Source of the DNA: VAZQ01 sp963817135
Lineage (GTDB): Bacteria; Pseudomonadota; Alphaproteobacteria; Rhizobiales; Xanthobacteraceae
NCBI GenBank assembly: GCA_963817135.1
Contig: CAWFNG010000018.1
Location: 62,001-126,000, forward strand
Direction of reading: 5' to 3'
Length of the DNA stretch: 64,000 nucleotides
Below, piece by piece: positions 7,866-16,051 of this stretch. The stretch's first letter is position 1; every line of letters begins with the position of its first letter. Made by a program: the position numbers and the translations under genes. The notes under the pieces were generated by a model. It saw only the letters and a program-made list of their open reading frames with translations, did no database searches and was not told the DNA's origin.

Positions 7866-8027
7866 GTGTTGAACAGGCGATAGACGAAAAAGCCTGCCTG
7901 AACTGATTTTCTTTGCGCGTGCGCGTCTCAGAGACGCGCACGCCGCAGCTATTTCGCTGTCCGCTTAAGCCGGCTAGACTTTTCGCCGTAGCGGTGCGCC
8001 GGCGTCGCCGCGCCTTCAGGAGGGGTC

Positions 8028-9299
8028 ATGGGAACTGCAAATTTCGGCATTGTCGGAATGGACTGGCAGCAGCGGATCAATTGGGATCGGCTGAAAAAGT
8101 ATCGTACCGAGCGTGCGCGCGAGCACATGAAGAAGCATGGGCTTGGCGCCATGCTTTGCATGTACGATGAGAACGTCCGCTATCTCACCGGCACGCTCAC
8201 CCCCGGCTGGAACCGGCTCAAGCCGGGCCTGCGTTATGCGCTCCTCTGCGGCGACGGGGCTCCCGTCCTGTTCGAGCAAGGCGATCTCGGCTTTCAGATC
8301 GAGCGCCATGCGCCGTGGATACCCAAGGAGAACGTCCGCTACTCCTACGCCTGGATCAAAGGCGCCGCCGGGCCGGCTTCGCGGCAGCAGGTGAAGAAAT
8401 TCACCGATGCCATCCTTTACGAGATGAAACGCCACGGAGTCGCCGGGGAAAAGCTCGGCGTCGATTTCATCGACATCAACATGATCAGCATTTTCAAGGA
8501 GAAGAAGATAAACTGGGTCGACGGCATGACCCCGATGATGGAGGCGCGTGCGGTCAAGAACGTAGACGAGCAGGAATGCATGCGCATCGTCGGCGCGATC
8601 GGCGATGCCACGCATTGGGAATGCATGAAATTTCTGCGCCCCGGCATTACCGAGAACCAGGTCACGGCGCATCTCATGAAATATCTCTACGACATTCCCG
8701 GCATGGAGGATGTCGAGGACGTCATCGTCTCGTCAGGGCCGAACACCTGGCCGAACTGGCGCAATTTTTCCGATCGCATCATTCAGCCCGGCGACATCGT
8801 GTTCATGGATTTGGCCGCGCTCACCTGGAACGGCTACAAGTCGTGCTACTACCGTACTTATTGCGTGGGCAAGGAGCCGACGAAGGAGCAGAAGGACACT
8901 TATGCCACCGCGCTCGAATGGCTCTACGACTCCATCGGGGCGGTGAAGGCCGGCACCACCACGCGCGAGATCGCCAAGAAATGGCCGTCGGCCAAAGAGG
9001 CCTGGGGCTACAAGGAGGAGGATCAGGCCGCGGCCAATCTGTGGGGTCACGGGCTTGGCCTGGCGCAGTATGACCCGCCGGTGATCTCGCGCATCTGGTC
9101 GCTCGACCATCCCGTGGAAATAAAGGCCGGCATGACCTTCGCTCTGGAGACGCAGCACGGCAAGCGCTTCCGCTACGGGGTGCGCATCGAGGAGATGCTC
9201 ATCGTGCACGAAAAGGGCATCGAGATCGTCTCCAATTTTCCGGTAAAGCAGATCACGGTGGTCGATCCGATCCCCGGCTACGGCGATCATGTGAAGTAA
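8028..9299 (+). CDS. M24 family (creatinase/Xaa-Pro dipeptidase-like) protein
   Basis: A 423-residue pita-bread-fold protein with an N-terminal creatinase domain (residues 20-175) and a C-terminal M24 domain. The metal-site pattern is only partly kept: Asp261 (FMDLAAL), His341 (GHGLGLAQ), and the glutamates in FALETQHG and RIEEM are present, but the usual second aspartate in the Y-x-x-D-x-x-R-T motif is Cys273 (GYKSCYYRT). This suggests an altered metal centre or a metal-independent hydrolase such as the creatinase group. A clear AGGAGGGGTC site precedes the ATG. It stands alone between a repeat and a Wza-like gene. Substrate is unknown. Confidence 0.8.
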   Translation: MGTANFGIVGMDWQQRINWDRLKKYRTERAREHMKKHGLGAMLCMYDENVRYLTGTLTPGWNRLKPGLRYALLCGDGAPVLFEQGDLGFQIERHAPWIPKENVRYSYAWIKGAAGPASRQQVKKFTDAILYEMKRHGVAGEKLGVDFIDINMISIFKEKKINWVDGMTPMMEARAVKNVDEQECMRIVGAIGDATHWECMKFLRPGITENQVTAHLMKYLYDIPGMEDVEDVIVSSGPNTWPNWRNFSDRIIQPGDIVFMDLAALTWNGYKSCYYRTYCVGKEPTKEQKDTYATALEWLYDSIGAVKAGTTTREIAKKWPSAKEAWGYKEEDQAAANLWGHGLGLAQYDPPVISRIWSLDHPVEIKAGMTFALETQHGKRFRYGVRIEEMLIVHEKGIEIVSNFPVKQITVVDPIPGYGDHVK

Positions 9300-9357
9300 G
9301 CGGGCTCGCGGTGAGGCTTTATTAACCATATCGGGCGTAAATCCGTTAACCCTTTGA

Positions 9358-10059
9358 GTGCGGGTCCGGATTGTCTTCATGTGGCTCGTCCGTTTTCTGC
9401 TGGTTGTTGCGATTGCTGCTGCGAGCGCTGGGTGTGCGGGAACGCCGGCACCGGAGCTTGCGGCGGCGCCCGTTGTTGCGCCGCCGGCGGATATCGACAA
9501 CCTCATGCTGGGCCGGAGCCCGACTCTGGTTGCGGCCGAGCCGCTAATGCCGCCGCCGGTTCCCGCCGCGGTATTGCCGGCACCCGCGCCCGGCGGCGAC
9601 CTGCCCTATACGCTTGATGCCGGCGACCGGCTTCGCATCGTGGTGTTCGGCCAGGACGGGCTGAGCAACACCTACATCGTCGACGTAACGGGCAAAATCA
9701 CCATGCCGTTGATCGGGCCGGTCTCGGCGCGCGGTTGCACGACGACCCAGCTTGCGCGCGTCATCGCCGATCGCCTGCGCAACGGCTATGTGCGCGAGCC
9801 GCACGTTGCCATCGAGGTCGAAAGCTATCGGCCGTTCTTCATCCTCGGCGAGGTCATTGCGCCCGGGCAGTACCCTTATGTGCCGAACATGACGGTGGAA
9901 ACCGCAGTCGCCATCGCCGGCGGATTTACGCCGCGCGCCTTCCGCTACGATGTGCAGGTGAGCCGCTCATCGGAGGGGGTGACGGCGCGTCAACGCGTGC
10001 CGCTGATCGCGCCGATACGACCGGGCGATACCATAACAGTCGCCGAGCGATGGTTTTAA
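9358..10059 (+). CDS. Polysaccharide export (Wza-like) lipoprotein
   Basis: A 233-residue outer-membrane lipoprotein candidate: a hydrophobic leader ends at ASAGC, the lipobox cysteine being near residue 26. After an alanine and proline-rich linker (residues 30-75), residues 80-165 match Poly_export (YTLDAGDRLRIVVFGQDG, GKITMPLIGPV) and residues 155-230 match an SLBB domain (PFFILGEVIAPGQYPY, GGFTPRAFRYDVQVSR). GTG at 9358 or ATG at 9379 could start it. Wza homologues form the outer-membrane channel for exopolysaccharide. No Wzc or glycosyltransferase neighbours are present, so it is an isolated copy. Confidence 0.85.
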   Translation: MRVRIVFMWLVRFLLVVAIAAASAGCAGTPAPELAAAPVVAPPADIDNLMLGRSPTLVAAEPLMPPPVPAAVLPAPAPGGDLPYTLDAGDRLRIVVFGQDGLSNTYIVDVTGKITMPLIGPVSARGCTTTQLARVIADRLRNGYVREPHVAIEVESYRPFFILGEVIAPGQYPYVPNMTVETAVAIAGGFTPRAFRYDVQVSRSSEGVTARQRVPLIAPIRPGDTITVAERWF

Positions 10060-10061
10060 AA

Positions 10062-10739
10062 TTATTTCTTCAGGTGCTTCTTTAGAAACTCCATGGAGCG
10101 TTGCCAGGCAAGCTTGGCGCTCGGCTCGTGGAAGCTGCCGCGCTCGTCGCAGTGGAAGCCATGCTGCGCTTCCGGATAGACGTGGATTTCGGTATCGCCG
10201 CCACGCTTCTTCTTGATCGTCTCCACGTCGCTCATCGGAATGGATGCGTCCTTTTCGCCGAAATGCATGAGCGTCGGCACTTTCGGCTTTTCGTCGGCGT
10301 GCTTGGCAATCTGGCCGCCGTAATAGCACACCGCTGCGGCAAGGCCGTTGAGCCGGCACGCCGCGAGGAACGCGACGGTGCCGCCCATGCAATAGCCCAT
10401 GATGGCGACCGGTCCGCTCGACTTGAGCGCGTCGATGGCCGCCTGCGTGTCGCGCAGCATTGCATTCCAGTCCGGGTTGGCGACGAATTTGCGCGCTTCG
10501 GCGATTTCGTCCGGCGAATACCCGCTCTCGAAATTCTTTACCTGGCGATCGAACAATGCCGGCGCGACGGCCGCATAGCCTTCGCCGGCCAGCCGGTCGC
10601 AGACCGCGCGAATGTGGTGATTGACGCCGAAAATTTCCTGAATGACCACAATGCCGCCCTTGGCGGCGCCGGCTGGATCGGCACGATAGGCGCCTAACTG
10701 AAACTTGTCGGCAGAAGTGAGCGAGAACTGCTTACCCAA
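10062..10739 (-). CDS. Dienelactone hydrolase family protein
   Basis: A 225-residue alpha/beta hydrolase. The nucleophile elbow GYCMGG supplies the catalytic cysteine, FGEKDASIP the aspartate and EAQHGFHCDERG the histidine, the triad of dienelactone hydrolases that open lactone rings in aromatic degradation. IVVIQEIFGVNHHIRAVCDR is the typical strand with the oxyanion-hole residues. The start is a TTG at 10739 preceded by GAGGAGG. It ends two bases from the converging Wza-like gene. Cytoplasmic; the natural lactone is not known. Confidence 0.85.
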   Translation of the reverse strand: MGKQFSLTSADKFQLGAYRADPAGAAKGGIVVIQEIFGVNHHIRAVCDRLAGEGYAAVAPALFDRQVKNFESGYSPDEIAEARKFVANPDWNAMLRDTQAAIDALKSSGPVAIMGYCMGGTVAFLAACRLNGLAAAVCYYGGQIAKHADEKPKVPTLMHFGEKDASIPMSDVETIKKKRGGDTEIHVYPEAQHGFHCDERGSFHEPSAKLAWQRSMEFLKKHLKK

Positions 10740-10765
10740 GAGAACCTCCTCTCAGCATGCAAAGC

Positions 10766-10788
10766 GGGGGGCCCGCAACGGGCCCCCC
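10766..10788 (-). terminator. Perfect GC hairpin between two minus-strand genes
   Basis: GGGGGGCCC and GGGCCCCCC pair perfectly around a GCAAC loop. It lies downstream of the luciferase-like gene and just upstream of the dienelactone hydrolase start. On the minus strand it is followed by GCTTTG, a poor T tract, so termination is possible but not certain. Confidence 0.4.
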
Positions 10789-10826
10789 ACCAATTTCCCC
10801 GTTTCATGGAAACAAAGCAACAGCAA

Positions 10827-10893
10827 GCATGATCCCGAAAAGCCTGCCCAGGACTTGATCCGAGGTGGGCACTACTTTTCGGAAAAAGAGCAT
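10827..10893. repeat. Dispersed palindrome (GCATGATCCCGAAAAG type)
   Basis: Imperfect inverted repeat: left arm GCATGATCCCGAAAAG pairs with right arm CTTTTCGGAAAAAGAGCAT, with an inner TGCCCA/TGGGCA pair. This pattern of paired CGAAAAG boxes recurs throughout Bradyrhizobium-like genomes. It lies between the dienelactone hydrolase and the degraded twin-hairpin element. Confidence 0.6.
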
Positions 10894-10897
10894 CGTC

Positions 10898-12067
10898 TCA
10901 AGACCAAGAAGTACAGTGGCAATGTCCGAATTCGATCAACAAATCATCCCGTTCAGATGCGAACCCCGAATCAAGGACCACTAGCAGCTCGATGATTTCT
11001 AGTGCGGTTTTGAATTCGAGTTCCACGGGTTTGCGGCCAGTATGATAGGACTTCAACACCGGGCCGCGCAATTCATAGGCGTCTGCGAGCAACTCGTACG
11101 AGTGCCGGCGCGCGTCGTGGTCAAAGAGCATGGTGGTTACCATGATCTCGTCGGCCTTGGTCGCGGCAATGAGTGGATCCAGGCGTGCGCGAACGGTCTG
11201 CTTGCTGCCGACGAACAGACGTGCGCGGTTGCGCGCGATCAAGGATCGCTCGGCAGGCGTATACGGATAGCGAGCGGCCTCCTCGGGGCTCGCCAGCGGC
11301 AGATATTCGCCCTGTCGCCGGCGCACGAAATTGAGGTCGATGGTGCCAGCCAGGCGTTCCGCTTCGTCGTCACGGTCTGCGCACACCACCGCACAGCCGA
11401 GGATTGCGTAGGGTGTCGGGCGAGCGGCGGAAGGCGTGAACGCCTGGCGATAACCGAGCATGGCGGAAACTGCATCATAGTCGGCGAAGTGATGGGCGAA
11501 GGAAAAGCCGGCACCGATCATGGCCGCCAGTTGCGCGCTGTAGCCGCTCGACCCGAGGAGCCAGATCGGCGGAAGCGCAACATCCTGCGGCATGGCGCGT
11601 ACTTCACGAAACGGGTGACCTTGCGGAAACGCGTTGGTACCGAAGGCAATAAGCTCGTTGAAGCGTTGCAGAAAGTCATCATCGCCGCCGGCGTCTTGGC
11701 GCCGCCGCAACGCGTACGACGTCACCGGGTCGGTGCCCGGCGCGCGCCCCAGCCCGAGGTCGATACGACCGGGGAAAAGCGCTTCCAAGACCTTGAAACG
11801 CTCGGCGACCATCAGCGGCGCATGGTTGGGCAGCATCACCCCGCCGGACCCCACGCGCATCTGCCGGGTAACCGCCGCGATTTGTCCAATCATGATGTCA
11901 GGAGCGGAGCTTGCAATCGAAGGCAGGTTGTGATGCTCGGCAACCCAATAGCGGGTGAAGCCGAGAGTATCGGCGAGCTTTGCGAGATCGAGCGAATTGC
12001 GCAGCGAAACCGCGCCCGAAGAACCGGCCGCCACCGGCGACAGATCAAGAACGGAGACTGCGACCAC
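10898..12067 (-). CDS. LLM-class flavin-dependent oxidoreductase with a repeat-derived tail
   Basis: A 389-residue bacterial luciferase-like monooxygenase of the MsnO8-like group: VSVLDLSPVAAGSS at the start, TRYWVAEHHNLPSIASSAPD, MRVGSGGVMLPNHAPL, and RIDLGLGRAPGTDPVT are its markers. It probably uses reduced FMN supplied by a separate reductase. The conserved domain ends near SYELLADAYEL at about residue 336. The last 50 or so residues, rich in E, L and I, are encoded by the degraded twin-hairpin element at 10915-11058, whose insertion appears to have replaced the native stop. The start is a GTG with no clear ribosome site. Confidence 0.85.
   Translation of the reverse strand: MVAVSVLDLSPVAAGSSGAVSLRNSLDLAKLADTLGFTRYWVAEHHNLPSIASSAPDIMIGQIAAVTRQMRVGSGGVMLPNHAPLMVAERFKVLEALFPGRIDLGLGRAPGTDPVTSYALRRRQDAGGDDDFLQRFNELIAFGTNAFPQGHPFREVRAMPQDVALPPIWLLGSSGYSAQLAAMIGAGFSFAHHFADYDAVSAMLGYRQAFTPSAARPTPYAILGCAVVCADRDDEAERLAGTIDLNFVRRRQGEYLPLASPEEAARYPYTPAERSLIARNRARLFVGSKQTVRARLDPLIAATKADEIMVTTMLFDHDARRHSYELLADAYELRGPVLKSYHTGRKPVELEFKTALEIIELLVVLDSGFASERDDLLIEFGHCHCTSWS
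10915..11058. repeat. Degraded type I twin-hairpin element inside a gene 3' end
   Basis: The right arm of P1 (TCAGATGCGAACCCCGAATC, then AAGGACCACTAG), the spacer (CAGCTCGATGATTT) and most of P2 (CTAGTGCGGTTTTGAAT, TTGCGGCCAGTATGATAGG) are recognisable, but the left P1 arm and both inner arms carry changes and deletions. It overlaps the C-terminal codons of the luciferase-like gene. Confidence 0.75.
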
Positions 12068-12088
12068 GTGCTGAATTTATTGCCGGGA

Positions 12089-12373
12089 TCAGAACGGCCA
12101 TGGGCGGCGCAGCTTCCAATCCTTTTTCCAGCCGGTGAGATGACCTTTGCGGAACTGGAGCGCAATCACGGTGTCGGTGGGATAAAACCCCGGCACGCCT
12201 GCCGATCCGTAGGCGAGGTAAATTTCGGAGCCGCTGTTGGCGGCGTAATAGACAAGCTGCGCGCCCAGCGCGAGGGATGCTTCCTCCGGCGTCATTCCAA
12301 AGGCGAGCGGAAGCGTATTGGATCCGCAATAGGCCGCCAAACACACCCAAAGCGAGAGAACGACGCGCTTCAT
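12089..12373 (-). CDS. Small exported protein of unknown function
   Basis: A 94-residue protein with a signal peptide (MKRVVLSLWVCLAAYCG) followed by MTPEEASLALGAQLVYYAANSGSEIYLAYG and VIALQFRKGHLTGWKKDW. The pattern of a G-x-x-x-E-E-A-x-x-x-L-G helix, an aromatic strand and a final F-x-x-G-x-L strand recalls the SmpA/OmlA (BamE-like) fold, though it is too short to be sure. The ATG at 12373 is chosen because it starts the signal peptide. It is about 20 bases downstream of nothing it clearly shares an operon with. Confidence 0.6.
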   Translation of the reverse strand: MKRVVLSLWVCLAAYCGSNTLPLAFGMTPEEASLALGAQLVYYAANSGSEIYLAYGSAGVPGFYPTDTVIALQFRKGHLTGWKKDWKLRRPWPF

Positions 12374-12498
12374 CAAGAACTCACGAGCGACTACGCAAAC
12401 GCTCCCGGGCCGGGCCAGCGCCCTTCCCAAGATGGGCCGCACTCTCGATTGATTTTGTGGCCCCGGTGCGGCCTATCCGTGTCCCGGATGCGGCGCAG

Positions 12499-13203
12499 TT
12501 ACTCGGCGGCCATGAGCTGGGCGGGCTCCGGCGCCCAAGCCGGGGTGCGCTGCGGCATGGGTTTCGTTCCCCAGCACACATACCAGGAACCGAACAGATG
12601 TTCTTCCATGGCGAAATCTTCTGCAAGCGCCGCAAGGTCTTTCCAGGGCTGAATGAAAGGATTGCCGAGCATGGTGTGTTTCATCAGCCAGACGCTGAAC
12701 GGCAATATGATTTGTCCGCCGAGCCCCGGTGGCAGCTTGCCGTCGAGTATGACGACGCGCCCGCCCGGGCGAAGCATCTTCCAGGCATGACGCAGCACCA
12801 TGAGATGGTGCGGCATGGTATTGTAGGATAGCCCGAACAGAATGGCATCGAGCGGCTCGGGTGCGATATATTCGGCAGCATCGCACTGCGTGAGTTCGAC
12901 ATTGCGCCAGCCTTCGCGCGCACATAAGGCGCGCGCCCGCGCCAGCATGCCTGACGACAAATCGACGCCGTAGATCTTGCCGCTCTCGCCGACCACGTCG
13001 CGCAGGTAAGGGAAATTACGGCCGGTACCGCAGCCGATTTCCAGCACGCGCCCGCCCGCACCCGCACCGAGGCAACCAGCTGCTCGACGGCGCAGCTCCG
13101 GCGGGAAAAAGAACAACCAGTCAAAGAAACCGATCAGTCCGGCAATTCGATCATAGCGTTGGGCGACAAATGCACGCTCACAGTCGACCCATTGGTATGG
13201 CAC
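12499..13203 (-). CDS. Class I SAM-dependent methyltransferase
   Basis: A 234-residue methyltransferase. Motif I is VLEIGCGTGRNFPYL, motif II/acidic loop YGVDLSSGMLARAR, motif IV DAILFGLSYNTMPHH and motif VI MLRPGGRVVILDGKL. A membrane-facing hydrophobic stretch (LGGQIILPFSVWLMKH) follows, as in PmtA/UbiE-like lipid or quinone methyltransferases, but the substrate cannot be read from sequence. The start is a GTG at 13203 after GGGGGAAG. Downstream genes on the same strand are 110 bases or more away. Confidence 0.85.
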   Translation of the reverse strand: MPYQWVDCERAFVAQRYDRIAGLIGFFDWLFFFPPELRRRAAGCLGAGAGGRVLEIGCGTGRNFPYLRDVVGESGKIYGVDLSSGMLARARALCAREGWRNVELTQCDAAEYIAPEPLDAILFGLSYNTMPHHLMVLRHAWKMLRPGGRVVILDGKLPPGLGGQIILPFSVWLMKHTMLGNPFIQPWKDLAALAEDFAMEEHLFGSWYVCWGTKPMPQRTPAWAPEPAQLMAAE

Positions 13204-13343
13204 GCTTCCCCCGCATCAGGTTGAGAGTTTGTTTCGGCAAACTGCGAGGACAGCAAATGCCTTCATAGATGGCCAAAGGTCGCATAATCGGCGGCAAAAA
13301 GTCGCATAATCGACACAATTCTTGTGTGCTGCCACGCCCAAGT

Positions 13344-14276
13344 TTACTCGCGCGCCGGTGCAGCAAGCACCCGGCGCGCACCCTGCTCGTGCCAGAGCAG
13401 ATAAAGGCCGCAAGCAACGACGATTGCCGATCCGACCGCGACGGCAATTGTCGGCACCTCGCCCCAGATCAAAAATCCCAGAACGCTCGCCCAGATCAGC
13501 GACAAATATAGGAACGGCGCTACCGCAGACGCCGGCGCAAGAGAGAGCGCCCGGGTCCACCAGTATTGGCCGATGGCAATGAAGATGCCGTTGACAAGCA
13601 TCCAGGCAGCGTCCGCCGGCGTCGGCGAAACGAAGCCGAGCGGCAGCAGAAAGGCAAAAAGGAGCGTGAGCAGCATCAGCTGATAGATGGTCAGGGTCTG
13701 CGTCGATTCCGTCGTCGTCATGCTGCGCACGCCAACGGTCACCGACCCATAGAGAACGGCATTGGCCAGCGCAAAGAGGGCCCCGACCTGCAATGTGTCG
13801 CCTCCGGGCTGCACAACGATGAGCACGCCGAAGAAGCCCGCGATCAAAGCGATCCACCGCGCCGGCCCGACCGGCTCCTTGAGCAGTAGTGCGGATGCCA
13901 GCGTCGCAAACAAGGGCGCCGAAAAATTGATTGCCGTGGCGCCGGCGAGCGGCATCATGCTGAACGCGATGAGCAGGAAAGTCTGCGAGCAGGCTTGCGA
14001 GATGCAGCGCAATGCGTGGTGGCGCAGGCGCGCGGTACGAAAGACGGACAATCCGGCCTGCGGGAGGACAAAAGCTGCGCAAACGATCAACGCGATGCCG
14101 CTGCGAGTAAACAGCACTTCGCCGATCGGATACGTCGCCACCAGCCATTTAGAGATTGCGCTCGAGCCGGCAAACAGGATGGTCGCAGACACCATATAGA
14201 GAATAGCAAGCGGGACATGCTCCCGCCGCGGCTTGGGTGCGGATAAGGACCAGTCGGTGCTGCTCGCCTCGCTCAC
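13344..14276 (-). CDS. DMT superfamily transporter (EamA)
   Basis: About 310 residues with ten predicted membrane helices in two five-helix EamA repeats: LAILYMVSATILFAGSS opens the first and VGALFALANAVLYGSVTVGV the second, and the LLKEPVGPARWIALI and LIWGEVPTIAVAVGSA loops are the conserved repeat ends. It probably exports small metabolites. A longer frame reaches 14447, but those residues have no family counterpart; the GTG at 14276 gives the usual family length. That start is a judgement because no clear ribosome site was seen. Confidence 0.8.
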   Translation of the reverse strand: MSEASSTDWSLSAPKPRREHVPLAILYMVSATILFAGSSAISKWLVATYPIGEVLFTRSGIALIVCAAFVLPQAGLSVFRTARLRHHALRCISQACSQTFLLIAFSMMPLAGATAINFSAPLFATLASALLLKEPVGPARWIALIAGFFGVLIVVQPGGDTLQVGALFALANAVLYGSVTVGVRSMTTTESTQTLTIYQLMLLTLLFAFLLPLGFVSPTPADAAWMLVNGIFIAIGQYWWTRALSLAPASAVAPFLYLSLIWASVLGFLIWGEVPTIAVAVGSAIVVACGLYLLWHEQGARRVLAAPARE

Positions 14277-14481
14277 ATTGGTCTCGCTCGTGCTGCTCTT
14301 TTGAAGGTGCGTCTCGCAAGCACGAACGGCGTTATCGCACAGAGAATCGGCCGCTGGGATGGCCGCGCGCGCATATCCGCTCAGCAGATTTGGCGAGCCG
14401 GAACTGGCACGATGCTGATGCGTTGGATGGCCTGTAGCGAGCTTCAACTCCCCTCGTGGAGCTCGCTTCCTCCCTCGACTA

Positions 14482-14507
14482 GAACCCCGCTTCGGCGGGG
14501 TTCTTTT
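14482..14507 (+). terminator. Strong intrinsic terminator with no plus-strand gene before it
   Basis: GAACCCCGC and GCGGGGTTC form a 9-base stem around a TTCG loop, followed by TTTTT. The T tract is on the plus strand. Just upstream, GCGAGCT and AGCTCGC (14438-14467) form another stem. No plus-strand coding gene lies between 13.2 kb and here, so the terminator suggests an untranslated RNA transcribed through about 14300-14507. Confidence 0.75.
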
Positions 14508-14652
14508 TGCTCAAACAACACAACAATTGGTGTTCATCCCGTGTGTATTTTTTGCCCTGTATCCGGCGCCATTTCGTGCTATAAATCGGATCGCGTGTTT
14601 GTTAGAATGACCGTAAAGGCTTTGTGTGTGTGCGTGAGACGGGGAGCTTACT

Positions 14653-14871
14653 ATGCGTCAGAATGCGTTTCGTGAATGGAGAAAAGAGTGTGAGGCCGTT
14701 CAAAAAGAAATGGATCGCCTCATCAAATCGGGCCGTCCGCCGACGCCGGAGGAACGGCAGGTTCGGCAACTCCAGTTCACGGCGCTGATCGAGCGCCGCG
14801 ACACGGCGGCGCGCAATCTGCTCGCGGCAGGTTCAAGCACGGAAAATAAAAAAGCGGAAGGCGAGACCTGA
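14653..14871 (+). CDS. Small charged protein, unknown function
   Basis: A 72-residue, strongly charged and mostly helical protein (EWRKECEAVQKEMDRL, PPTPEERQVRQLQFTALIERRDTAARNLL). A GGGGAGC site seven bases before the ATG supports translation. There is no signal peptide or membrane segment. The even charge pattern could form a short coiled coil. No family is recognised. It stands alone between the terminator at 14482 and the Bug-type gene. Confidence 0.55.
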   Translation: MRQNAFREWRKECEAVQKEMDRLIKSGRPPTPEERQVRQLQFTALIERRDTAARNLLAAGSSTENKKAEGET

Positions 14872-15061
14872 AGCCAGCGCCGGCGCGGCTGCGGCTACGG
14901 CCCCATTCCGCATGTTGCAGCGGCGGCGCGTGCATCGTGCGGCCTATATTTTTGTCGCAGATGTTCACAAATAGCGGCGCGCACTCGCCAAGGCGCCATA
15001 GCCGTGCGAATAGGATGCGCTCTGTTCGGCATTCCGGGCGTCAGATTGCTGAGAAATTGAG

Positions 15062-16036
15062 ATGAGCAACAAGCTTCGCATCCTCGCATTGGGCGCCAGC
15101 ATGGCGCTCGCCACCGCCGCTTTGGCGGTGGAATATCCTGCGCGACCTATCACCATTGTTGTTCCCTATGTGTCGGGCGGCAGCACCGAGATTCTTGCCC
15201 GCATCGTCGGCGCAAAACTTGAGGAGCGGCTCGGCAAACCGGTGCTGATCGAAAACAAGCCAGGTGCGGGAACCGTCATCGGCGCAACCGCAGTCGCCAA
15301 ATCGGCGCCCGATGGCTACACGCTGCTCATGGCGACACCGACGCCTATGGCGATCAATGTCTCGCTGTATAAGCACCTCACCTACGATCCCGCCACCGAC
15401 CTCGTGCCGCTGGCGATGGTGGCCCAGTCGCCTTTCATTCTGATTGTAAACCCGTCATTGCCGGTCCATTCCGTTGCGGATCTCGTTGCCCTCGCCAAAC
15501 AGAAACCCGGACAGCTTTCGTACGGATCGGGCGGGCCGGGCGCTCCGCATCACCTCTATGCTGAGCTCCTCAAGAGCATGACCGGCATCGAAATGACTCA
15601 CGTTCCCTACAAGGGCAGCCTGCCGGCTTTGAACGACGTGGTCGCCGGCCACATTCAACTCATGTTCTGCGACATCCCGCCGGCGGCGGGAATGATTCAA
15701 GCCGGCAAGGTGCGGCCGCTCGGGGTCTCGACCAGGACCCGCGTACCCATGTTTCCTGACATTCCGGCGATTGCCGAATCCGGGGTCCCCGGCTTCGACG
15801 TGGCGGGGTGGTTCATGATGACTGCGCCCGCCAAAACGCCGCCGCCCATTGTTGCGACGCTGCACGATGCAATGAAGAGCGCACTGGCGATGCCGCAGAC
15901 GCGCGATCAGATTGCCAAGCTAAGCCTGCTGCCACTCGATACTCCATCGCTGGAGGATATGCAGATTTTCGTCAACTCGGAGATCGCCCGATGGGCGAGG
16001 ATCGTGGAGCAGGCCGGAATTGCCGGCTCGGAATGA
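15062..16036 (+). CDS. Bug-family tripartite tricarboxylate transporter binding protein
   Basis: A 324-residue periplasmic solute-binding protein. After a signal peptide ending near TAALA, the signature YPARPITIVVPYVSGGSTEILARI and LIENKPGAGTVIGATAVAKSAPDGYTLL identifies the Bug (TctC) family, whose members bind carboxylates with an aspartate or water-mediated site. No TctA/TctB membrane genes are adjacent, which is usual, because Bug genes greatly outnumber transporter genes in this group. The patatin lipoprotein gene starts 15 bases after its stop and may be co-transcribed. Ligand is unknown. Confidence 0.9.
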   Translation: MSNKLRILALGASMALATAALAVEYPARPITIVVPYVSGGSTEILARIVGAKLEERLGKPVLIENKPGAGTVIGATAVAKSAPDGYTLLMATPTPMAINVSLYKHLTYDPATDLVPLAMVAQSPFILIVNPSLPVHSVADLVALAKQKPGQLSYGSGGPGAPHHLYAELLKSMTGIEMTHVPYKGSLPALNDVVAGHIQLMFCDIPPAAGMIQAGKVRPLGVSTRTRVPMFPDIPAIAESGVPGFDVAGWFMMTAPAKTPPPIVATLHDAMKSALAMPQTRDQIAKLSLLPLDTPSLEDMQIFVNSEIARWARIVEQAGIAGSE

Positions 16037-16051
16037 CATTGCGTTCGTGAC

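Noticed and set aside
11042..12652. A 536-codon plus-strand frame across the luciferase-like gene and its neighbours
   Set aside because: It spans two different minus-strand genes with recognisable products and has no family pattern of its own.
14447..14507. tRNA gene near the strong terminator
   Set aside because: No acceptor stem, T-loop or anticodon arm could be fitted; only the terminator and one upstream stem are present.
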